This document shows, one piece after another, positions 54,710-60,589 of a stretch of 60,589 nt of DNA. The translations under genes and the position numbers were made by a program. The notes beneath the pieces were generated by a model. The model saw nothing but the letters and a program-made list of their open reading frames with translations, was not told where the DNA came from and did not search any database. Source of the DNA: RGIG5952 sp045603485 (GTDB lineage: Bacteria; Verrucomicrobiota; Kiritimatiellia; RFP12; JAAYLN01); the NCBI GenBank assembly GCA_045603485.1, contig JAZUMF010000096.1:1-60589 (forward strand). The letters run 5' to 3'. Positions within the stretch are counted from its first letter, which is position 1. Each line of letters starts with the position of its first letter.

Positions 54710-56395
54710 ATGAATGGCGCACTACTCCTTATCGGTTCAGCAATCATACTTGCAATAGCCTATTTTCTCTATGGCGGCCTCCTCTCAAAAGTTTTGGGAA
54801 TTGACGGCCAACGCAAAACTCCCGCCCATGTTCTAAGGGATGACATTGACTATGTACCGACACATCCAGCCGTTCTCTTCGGCCATCATTTTGCATCCAT
54901 TGCAGGAGCTGGGCCAATCGTAGGTCCCATCTTGGCGGGATACTTCGGCTGGGGCTCCGTAATATTGTGGGTACTCGTCGGCGGCATCTTCATAGGTGCA
55001 ATGCACGACATGGTCTCCCTCTACCTCTCAGTCCGCCATAAAGGGCAATCAATAGCGACCGTCATTGAAACAGTCCTTGGAAAGCCAGGCAGACTACTCT
55101 TTCTACTCTTTTGCTGGTCAACTCTCATTCTCGTCTGCGCAGAATTCGTCCGTCAAGTCGCAGCGACCTTTATTCCCCACCCCGAAGTTGCCTCCTCATC
55201 GCTCCTCTTCATTGGGCTTGCCCTCATCTTCGGTTGCGTAGTCTATAGACTAAAGTTAAACCTTATAGCGGCGACTGCGATTTTTGTACCGATCATGTTT
55301 TACTTCGTTCACCTCGGTGAAGTAATTCCACTGGATCTCACCAAACTATTCAATCTCGATAAGAGTCAGGCGCAAACCGCTTGGACACTCATCCTGCTGG
55401 GCTATTGCTTCTTAGCCTCCACATTGCCCGTATGGCTCCTCTTGCAGCCACGCGACTACCTCAACTCATACCTACTCTACGCAATGATATTCCTTGGCTT
55501 CATAGGCGTATTTGTAGCAATGCCACACATCTCCATGGAACCCTTCACATCGCTAACGCCCAAAAGCGCCGCTGGTCACGAATTACCCCTCTTCCCAATA
55601 CTCTTTATCACAGTTGCATGCGGAGCATGCTCCGGCTTCCACTCTTTGGTGGCGTCAGGAACAACGGCAAAGCAGATAGACAACGAAAGACACATACAAC
55701 CCGTTGCTTACGGTGGAATGCTCCTTGAAAGCATTCTTGCGGTACTCGCTCTCATCGCCGTAGGCACAATGACCTGCGGAGGTCTTACAGAAGCGATAAA
55801 GGGCGGACAAACTCCCGTAGCGCTCTTCTCGAAGGGACTTGCCGGCTTTTGCACAAAACTGGGACTTCCTGAGCAATCGGCATTTACCTTTATGTGCCTC
55901 TCGGTATCCGCCTTCCTCCTCACCTCGGTCGATACCGCAACAAGACTTGCGCGCTTCACATGGCAAGAGCTATTCTCAATGATTCCGCAAAAAGCTGAAA
56001 ATGGAAAAACAGGAATCATCGTAAAACTCCTTGGAAATATGTATGTTGCGACAGGACTTGTTATCGGCCTCGTCGCCCTGCTTCTCCTTGGCAATCCCGA
56101 AGCCGCCAAAAACCTCTGGACCATCTTCGCCTCGGCAAATCAATTACTCGCAGGACTTACCCTCTTCACAGCCTCGCTCTGGCTATACAAAAACCACATG
56201 GCATATTGGGTTACCCTAATGCCGATGCTCTTCATGCTCGCCGTATCATCTACAGGTCTCTATATGCTCTCAACAGGAGCGTGGAAAAGCGGAAACACAA
56301 CACTAGGAACAGTAACCGCAATATTGCTCGTACTTGCGGCAATTCTCGTTGTTCTTGCGATAATACGCTTTACCCAAGCCCGCAAAGAACGGTAA
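54710..56395 (+). CDS. cstA: Carbon starvation protein CstA family peptide transporter
   Basis: A 561-residue membrane protein with about 14-16 segments. The N-terminal signature GINGQ-like DGQRKTPAHVLRDD, then DYVPTHPAVLFGHHFASIAGAGPIVGP, is diagnostic of CstA, and GACSGFHSLVASGTTAKQI is the second conserved block. Family members import peptides or pyruvate in starvation. It is shorter than E. coli CstA (701), like the short forms of many anaerobes. GAGGCAGA precedes the ATG, 28 bp after smc. The terminator at 56414-56454 ends the operon. No sensor kinase partner is adjacent. Confidence 0.95.
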   Translation: MNGALLLIGSAIILAIAYFLYGGLLSKVLGIDGQRKTPAHVLRDDIDYVPTHPAVLFGHHFASIAGAGPIVGPILAGYFGWGSVILWVLVGGIFIGAMHDMVSLYLSVRHKGQSIATVIETVLGKPGRLLFLLFCWSTLILVCAEFVRQVAATFIPHPEVASSSLLFIGLALIFGCVVYRLKLNLIAATAIFVPIMFYFVHLGEVIPLDLTKLFNLDKSQAQTAWTLILLGYCFLASTLPVWLLLQPRDYLNSYLLYAMIFLGFIGVFVAMPHISMEPFTSLTPKSAAGHELPLFPILFITVACGACSGFHSLVASGTTAKQIDNERHIQPVAYGGMLLESILAVLALIAVGTMTCGGLTEAIKGGQTPVALFSKGLAGFCTKLGLPEQSAFTFMCLSVSAFLLTSVDTATRLARFTWQELFSMIPQKAENGKTGIIVKLLGNMYVATGLVIGLVALLLLGNPEAAKNLWTIFASANQLLAGLTLFTASLWLYKNHMAYWVTLMPMLFMLAVSSTGLYMLSTGAWKSGNTTLGTVTAILLVLAAILVVLAIIRFTQARKER

Positions 56396-56413
56396 AAACG
56401 CGACAAATAAACT

Positions 56414-56454
56414 AAAAAAGGGAGTCGGCATTGCAATTACGCCCCCCTTTTTTT
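56414..56454. terminator. Intrinsic terminator after cstA
   Basis: A6GGG at 56414-56422 pairs with CCC and T7 at 56445-56454, with a loop of about 20 bases. The A- and T-rich flanks make it usable from both sides, so it probably also ends the leftward gene that stops at 56472. Confidence 0.75.
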
Positions 56455-56471
56455 ATCTGAATAATTGAAGC

Positions 56472-57098
56472 TTACATATTGTTGACATTCGTCATTAGCG
56501 TCGTATGGAGGCTCTTTAGGATGTTCGAAATCATATCATATGACTGATCGCGCTTCGCGGTCAGCGCCTGGAGGTCGATCATCGTCTGCTGCGAAAAGCT
56601 GTTGAGCGAATCCATCTTCGCTTCAATATCGGTGATGAGCTGCTCGGAGGAGCTGTTCGCCGTTTCGGGAATGTTCTTAAGTCCCATCCCTACTATATCG
56701 CCTGGATTTTCCGCCTTTTCCGGCTTCGTCAGGAAGTCGTAATACGAGATATCCGTTCCAAAAAACTTTTTCGTTTTCAGATTCACGGAAGAATCGGTCT
56801 CATTGACGATATCGCTTTCAATCTCAGTTAGGCGCTCGAGGTCCTCTGATGTTTTGTTGAGATCTTCGACGATCTCGATGATTTTCGCCTCAAGCTCCGT
56901 CGCTCTTGCAAGACATAGTGCCATCACGAGCTGACCGATGGAAAGCGCGCGCAGCGATCCGTCGGGATTCGTAACTCCCTCAACCGTGTAGTAATTTGCG
57001 GTAAGGCTCGTCTGGCCTTCCGCAAAATGATCCTGAATCCGAGTTATATGGCTCGGATCATTTACGAGAAGATCAATCGTGTGAGTTTCAAAAGACAT
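56472..57098 (-). CDS. Unrecognised alpha-helical protein, candidate secreted component
   Basis: A 208-residue protein without signal peptide, membrane segment or cysteine-rich motif. The central part (about 65-120, including ALCLARATELEAKIIEIVED) and the end (about 155-205, IEAKMDSLNSFSQQ then TAKRDQSYDMISNILKSLH) are long amphipathic helices separated by a Gly/Pro-containing stretch, and it is acidic. Helix-turn-helix proteins of this size and composition include type III secretion tip, filament and translocon parts (EspA, IpaD or SseB groups), but no motif proves this. It follows a CesT-like chaperone and has its own promoter (57140-57169). The ribosome binding site is weak. Confidence 0.55.
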   Translation of the reverse strand: MSFETHTIDLLVNDPSHITRIQDHFAEGQTSLTANYYTVEGVTNPDGSLRALSIGQLVMALCLARATELEAKIIEIVEDLNKTSEDLERLTEIESDIVNETDSSVNLKTKKFFGTDISYYDFLTKPEKAENPGDIVGMGLKNIPETANSSSEQLITDIEAKMDSLNSFSQQTMIDLQALTAKRDQSYDMISNILKSLHTTLMTNVNNM

Positions 57099-57139
57099 GA
57101 CGCTTTTCAGTTGCTATACCATTTTCTCAGGTCGCAGAT

Positions 57140-57169
57140 ATTGTATCACAATCATACAATACCAATCAA
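57140..57169 (-). promoter_or_regulatory. Promoter of the 208-residue protein gene
   Basis: Minus strand TTGATT (57164-57169), 18 bp ending in TGTGA, then TACAAT (57140-57145), an extended -10 form. It agrees with the promoter at 59232-59261 in 12 of 18 spacer positions, including GTATG and TGTGA. It lies just after the chaperone stop codon, about 40 bp before the start codon. Confidence 0.65.
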
Positions 57170-57177
57170 TAACATAT

Positions 57178-57651
57178 TTAAACCATCCTGTGATAAATGT
57201 CCAACACGGACTCATCGATTTCGGTATCACCATGTTGCCCCTTGTCTCGCTCCGTTTGCCCGTTGTAATCGCGAATAATGCGCACCCAGGCCTCCAATTG
57301 ATTGACGAAACGCTCAACTTCGCTGAAAAAGGTCTCGTCATCCAATTCCGCTGAGGACAGTAGGCGGTTCAAGGTCAGTCGATTACGCTCCCCGTCGACG
57401 GAGAAAATCGCCCCTTCCGTCTCACGAAAACAATGCTGCGCTTCGAGCATCAGGCGGAAAAGCCCTTCAGGATGCGTTTCAGGAATCAAACCTAAATCAC
57501 CGACGAGCGCCACGCGACGCTGTTCAGATAAATCGTAAACGGCAAATTCTAACGCATCCACTTCAAAGGCATAAACGCCCTCTGCGTTCGCCTCGGATTG
57601 AATTCCGAGGCGTTCGCAGAAGGCATTGATCAGTTCTTTTACATCCTTCAT
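57178..57651 (-). CDS. CesT-family secretion chaperone (type III secretion type)
   Basis: A 157-residue acidic protein matching the CesT/SicP chaperone pattern: helix (KELINAFCERLGI), central beta-sheet (FEVDALEFAVYDLSEQRRVALVGDLG), then IPETHPEGLFRLMLEAQHC, GAIFSVDGERNRLTLNRLLSSAELDDETF and a closing helix ending in AEAW-like LEAWVRII (about 118-125). Class I type III secretion chaperones of this form dimerise and hold the N-terminal part of one or more effectors for delivery to the export ATPase. It lies between two uncharacterised genes, the usual position beside a cognate substrate. YbjN-like proteins share the fold but fit this pattern less well. GAGG lies about 11 bases before the ATG. 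Confidence 0.75.
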   Translation of the reverse strand: MKDVKELINAFCERLGIQSEANAEGVYAFEVDALEFAVYDLSEQRRVALVGDLGLIPETHPEGLFRLMLEAQHCFRETEGAIFSVDGERNRLTLNRLLSSAELDDETFFSEVERFVNQLEAWVRIIRDYNGQTERDKGQHGDTEIDESVLDIYHRMV

Positions 57652-57690
57652 CTTAGAGTGTTCCTCAATCGTCGCAAGGCTGTCAAAGCC

Positions 57691-59058
57691 TTAGAATCCC
57701 ATAATTTTTGCCATGCAGGCGGGACCGATTGCATCAAGATCTTCAGCAGTCAGCGGACGCACGACGGGTTTACCATCTTCCATGACGGGTTCGAACTTGT
57801 ATTCGTCCCCATCTAGAACGGCTTGCATAATCATGGCGGTGGTGCCCACAAGGTGCTCCTTTGCCAATGCGGCGAAATCATTCCAGTCGTCAGAGTTCGC
57901 ATACTGATCGCCCAAACGGAGGGCAGCTTCAATTTCTTTGTACACTAGATTTTCCACCGAGGGGATCTCACCGTTGACAGGCGCCGCTTCAGCAATGCGG
58001 CGAAGCGCTTCGACTTCGGCGACATCCATGGCGGCATCCTTTTCAACCAAATGTTCATCTTCGAATTCCACAAGGCGCATGCACTTTTCTTCGAGGCAGA
58101 CACCGGCGTTCGGGCCCATTACTTTAGTGTATTCGTCCATCTTACCACAGTTCTGGGCGGCAAAGTAGTTGTCAATCGCCTTTTTCACATAAAGCTTGAG
58201 GTTGTCGGCAAGGTACTTATTGAGTTCGGTAATCGAGGCGTAGTTCTCTTTAGAAAACGCGCGGCAGCGTTCGGGATGGAAGACGACACCAGCGCGCGAG
58301 CTGACATAGAGGACCCAGTCATCCGTGCTGCGCAAGGGCACATATTCGCCATCTTTTCCCTTGGTCGCATCCAAGTATTCAAAGCGCGGACCATTGAAGG
58401 AGGCTTCATCAAAGGGTTCGCCATCTTCGTTTTCAAAATCATGCACTTCGCGGGCGTATTCATATTCGGGATTCACGCGAACGCTCTTGTCCGCTTCCTT
58501 CTCCAAGAAGGTCAGGATTTTTGCAATGTTGTGGAGCGTAATGAATTCCCCACCCTTCTTCTTCATGTCTTCAGGGGTCATCTTTGTGGCGCCCATATCC
58601 TTGAGCATCACCTCAAACTTGCGCCTGTAAACATCCACACTAAAAGTGCCAGCCCCCACAAGATCCGCCTTCTTCACGATTGCCTGGATGCGGCGCATCG
58701 TAAGCGGCTTACCCGATGCGACTTCACCGTCGGCGTTGATCCCGAAATCGCCGCGCTTGAAATCGGCGCCCAAAATCTTTTCCAGACGCGTCATGAATTC
58801 CTTGGAGAAAGTCACCTTACCATCGGCTTCCGTCATGCCCTTCAAGTTAAAGGCACGACCAAGGACCTTCAGCAATTCCGTACGGACGGCATTGTTGGCG
58901 GTTTTCTCTTCAGACGAACGGGAAAGAGCCGAAAGAGCGCCCTTGTAAACGCCGTTAGCCTTGATCCCCTCGCCATCAATATTGACAATGGTCTTAGCGT
59001 CTTTAAAAGCTGCATTACGATAAACATTCAATGCATCAGAATTGAGTTCAATAGCCAT
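57691..59058 (-). CDS. Unrecognised protein, candidate type III secretion substrate
   Basis: A 455-residue, highly charged soluble protein with no signal peptide or membrane segment. It begins with a polar stretch (AIELNSDALNVYRNAAFKDA), as do many N-terminally targeted secretion substrates. The middle (about 85-260) is Lys/Glu-rich; a later part reads EEKCMRLVEFEDEHLVEKDA (about 318-337), and MAKIMGF ends the protein. No catalytic motif was recognised. The CesT-type chaperone gene follows 39 bp downstream, making this its likely partner. AAGAAGGT gives a strong ribosome binding site, and a promoter with three upstream 33-bp repeats lies in the 430-bp gap before it. Confidence 0.55.
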   Translation of the reverse strand: MAIELNSDALNVYRNAAFKDAKTIVNIDGEGIKANGVYKGALSALSRSSEEKTANNAVRTELLKVLGRAFNLKGMTEADGKVTFSKEFMTRLEKILGADFKRGDFGINADGEVASGKPLTMRRIQAIVKKADLVGAGTFSVDVYRRKFEVMLKDMGATKMTPEDMKKKGGEFITLHNIAKILTFLEKEADKSVRVNPEYEYAREVHDFENEDGEPFDEASFNGPRFEYLDATKGKDGEYVPLRSTDDWVLYVSSRAGVVFHPERCRAFSKENYASITELNKYLADNLKLYVKKAIDNYFAAQNCGKMDEYTKVMGPNAGVCLEEKCMRLVEFEDEHLVEKDAAMDVAEVEALRRIAEAAPVNGEIPSVENLVYKEIEAALRLGDQYANSDDWNDFAALAKEHLVGTTAMIMQAVLDGDEYKFEPVMEDGKPVVRPLTAEDLDAIGPACMAKIMGF

Positions 59059-59231
59059 GATTACCTTCTTTTCTTTGTCTTACATATACTCTACGCACGA
59101 ACATCAGAAAAGTTACAACGAAATGTAATCATTAAATTGCCAATTTCTTCTTTAATGTCGGCAACGCATAGAGCGGGATATCAACAAACCCGACCATTCT
59201 CGAAAAAACTCGTTTTACTAGGTTGGGGGGC

Positions 59232-59261
59232 ATTATATCACAGGCATACGATGTTAATCAA
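59232..59261 (-). promoter_or_regulatory. Promoter of the 455-residue protein gene
   Basis: Minus strand TTGATT (59256-59261), 18 bp ending in TGTGA, TATAAT (59232-59237), giving an extended -10. The transcript would have a long (about 165-base) 5' untranslated region. It is similar to 57140-57169 and is contacted by the third 33-bp repeat. Confidence 0.75.
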
Positions 59262-59352
59262 TACCATTTTCGCTTTCATAGACGAATATCGAGATATTTT
59301 TGCACTTTTTACGGACGAACCCAAGGTTCATTTTTCACTTTTCATGGACGAA
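59254..59352 (-). repeat. Three 33-bp direct repeats upstream of the promoter (candidate activator sites)
   Basis: On the minus strand each unit starts with TTCGTC (59352-59347, 59319-59314 and 59286-59281) and continues YRTRAAAA and an A-rich run. The distal two units agree at 19 of the 22 bases starting with TTCGTC. Spacing is exactly 33 bp, three helical turns, and the third unit runs into the -35 box. This arrangement suits cooperative binding of an activator on one DNA face. The TTCG is shared with hrp/PIP boxes, but their 15-16 bp spacing is absent. Confidence 0.65.
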
Positions 59353-59488
59353 TGACAGAATTTTCAGCGCGACGCATTGTTATTTCGCTCATCTTCTGCC
59401 CTCCATTTGGTGATACAGTCAATGTCCACTCGAACTCCAACGGACAGTTTTCAGGGTTTGTAACGCGAAGCTCCAAGTCTTTTAGATT
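59342..59488 (-). pseudogene. In-frame open extension behind the stop of the 366-residue gene
   Basis: Reading on in the same frame after the TAA (59489-59491), 48 codons are open to a TGA at 59342-59344. The predicted peptide has alternating polar and hydrophobic residues (LELRVTNPENCPLEFEWTLTV is 21 residues; its core is ELRVTNPENCPLEFEW), as in a beta-hairpin domain. There is no ATG before its last third and no clear ribosome binding site. It may be a C-terminal domain removed by a recent nonsense mutation, a read-through product or chance. Confidence 0.35.
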
Positions 59489-60589
59489 TTATGCGTTCTG
59501 CGCCGCTATTCTTCCGCCGCCGGTGAAAAGGAATTCAACCGCCGCCAATACGCATTGGTTGTGCATGCGATCCTCTTCTTCCTCCTCTGTTCGCCAGTTG
59601 TCGTTAGTGGCGTTGACTTCATCCAGAATACGCTGCTTCTCACTGCTGTCAGCGCCTGCGAACGCCTCAAAAAGACCGCCTTCGCGATCAACAAGGTACT
59701 GCATCGCAATTGAAACCGCGCTCATACGAGTTCCGATAGGCGTCTGCTTGTTGAGCACATTCTTGCTTTCGAGCTCAGAAACAAGTTTCTTGACGACAAC
59801 ATTGAGAGCCTCATACACCCTCTTACGGCTCTTCTCATTCCCACGCCAATCGGTTTTTCCGTCAATTCCCGGAAGGTCGAACGGCAAGTGCAGATGGAGG
59901 GCCGACTCTTTGACGACCTTCTGTAGGCGTTGGAGCTCTCTGCGGTCAGGCATCGACAGACGCGAAAGGCTGCTGTTCGCATTGAAATACGCCTCAACGC
60001 GGCGATCGCTCTCCTTCGTCCGCTCCTCGCGCTCTTTCTCCCAGCGCTCCCGAGCGTTCATATCGGACATAAGATCAAGAGACTTCTTGTTTCCTAGTGT
60101 CGTTCGGACCGTGTAGAGACTTCCCGAAATACTTTCCCCTACAGAAGAGAGGAACGAAGTTGGCTTCTGACTGGAAGCGGACAATCCTCTGATGATATTT
60201 GCTGTATCCTTCACATTGTGGAACACCACCATGATATTGGGAATCAATTTATCTTTTAGAATCTCCTCCGGACTTTCGGAAACGCCGCTATCGCCAGACA
60301 TTCCTCTTTCGAGAGCTTCCGTGACAGCTTTAAAATTTGCGTATTGAACTTTAATAAGGTTGCCGAAATCGTACGCTTCCTGATTATTCGAAAGATTCCG
60401 GCATGGAATACGCGCGATATTATCGATAAACCAGTCGGTGAACCCGCGCAGGCTCTCGTCATTAAACTCTTCCGCCAATCTGTTTTTGAATTCTTCGCTC
60501 TGATCACTCCTGTCATACTGATTGATATAGTGTTCGAACGCTGTCATGACACCGCTCAATTGTTCCTCATTCTTGCCAAACGCATCCAT
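59489..60589 (-). CDS. Unrecognised charged protein at the window edge, candidate island substrate
   Basis: At least 366 residues; the first codon shown (ATG at 60587-60589) is the last triplet of the window, so the gene may begin further right. It is soluble and charged, with a Ser/Thr-rich stretch (SSQKPTSFLSSVGESISGS, about 140-160), a basic-acidic helix (RERWEKEREERTKESDRR, about 180-197) and an acid run (EEEEED) near 340. No signal peptide or known domain was seen. It belongs by position to the chaperone-linked group downstream, though 430 bp with a promoter separates it from the next gene. The frame continues past its TAA for 48 codons. Confidence 0.5.
   Translation of the reverse strand: MDAFGKNEEQLSGVMTAFEHYINQYDRSDQSEEFKNRLAEEFNDESLRGFTDWFIDNIARIPCRNLSNNQEAYDFGNLIKVQYANFKAVTEALERGMSGDSGVSESPEEILKDKLIPNIMVVFHNVKDTANIIRGLSASSQKPTSFLSSVGESISGSLYTVRTTLGNKKSLDLMSDMNARERWEKEREERTKESDRRVEAYFNANSSLSRLSMPDRRELQRLQKVVKESALHLHLPFDLPGIDGKTDWRGNEKSRKRVYEALNVVVKKLVSELESKNVLNKQTPIGTRMSAVSIAMQYLVDREGGLFEAFAGADSSEKQRILDEVNATNDNWRTEEEEEDRMHNQCVLAAVEFLFTGGGRIAAQNA

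Noticed and set aside
59254..59352. A CRISPR array
   Set aside because: Three imperfect copies are directly abutting without spacers, are AT-rich and lie at a promoter, so they are binding-site repeats.
59254..59352. A PIP or hrpII box (TTCG-N15/16-TTCG)
   Set aside because: TTCG recurs at 33-bp steps, not with the 15-16 bp spacing those regulators need.
58051..59355. A 434-codon open frame on the plus strand across the 455-residue gene and its promoter
   Set aside because: It is antisense to a gene with a strong ribosome binding site and its own promoter; its own translation is low-quality and its last part only reflects the 33-bp repeats. Long antisense frames are common with this codon usage.
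59223..60116. A 297-codon open frame on the plus strand opposite the window-edge gene
   Set aside because: It runs antisense through the promoter, the repeats and the 366-residue gene, is Arg/Ser-rich and has no ribosome binding site.

Overview
The window looks like a chromosomal segment of a Gram-negative, carbohydrate-degrading member of the PVC bacteria, most likely Kiritimatiellae or Lentisphaeria (Verrucomicrobiota) from a gut-like habitat. This is inferred from gene content: LpxA and a secretin imply an outer membrane, and there is a giant DUF2723 membrane glycosyltransferase with a TPR tail, Pmp-like beta-helix surface proteins with a choice-of-anchor-Q-type end, an FAD oxidoreductase paired with a TIM-barrel protein, and a eukaryote-type glycogen branching enzyme. 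No rRNA, tRNA, CRISPR array, transposase or phage gene was seen.

Bases 1-10480 form an accessory locus. A LacZ-type GH2 enzyme, a GH43 enzyme and a sugar isomerase-like TIM barrel are read rightwards, followed by two tandemly duplicated beta-helix surface protein genes read leftwards. A 110-bp promoter and leader, containing a terminator-like hairpin, occurs upstream of the GH2 operon and again, inverted, upstream of the second surface gene, so it brackets about 9.2 kb. A G9 tract sits behind that second promoter. The 1.3 kb beyond it is noncoding and built from mosaic repeats, including a 210-bp tandem unit.

Bases 10483-43790 are an almost unbroken leftward series: a ferredoxin-nitroreductase and an ABC export pair; a possible structured RNA on the opposite strand; desulfoferrodoxin; a B12-type radical SAM protein; prepilin peptidase coupled to the DUF2723 transferase; purL; glgA-glgB; an exonuclease; surface polysaccharide genes (MsbA-like exporter, nucleotide-sugar epimerase, O-antigen ligase-like protein); rmuC; a TIM-barrel and FAD-oxidoreductase pair; a HerA/VirB4-like ATPase; and a BspA-type leucine-rich-repeat surface protein.

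Bases 44142-56395 are a rightward operon: TPR protein, lpxA, gspD-gspE-gspF, smc and cstA. It joins envelope biogenesis and type II secretion with chromosome segregation and peptide uptake. The gspO/pilD-type peptidase at 17 kb would serve the same secretion system.

Bases 56472-60589 read leftwards and differ in character: a CesT-type secretion chaperone lies between three unrecognised proteins that look like secretion substrates. Two genes have closely similar promoters, and one has three 33-bp-phased direct repeats immediately upstream of its -35 box. This resembles the edge of an undescribed type III secretion effector island, with its regulatory sites visible and most of the system beyond the right border.
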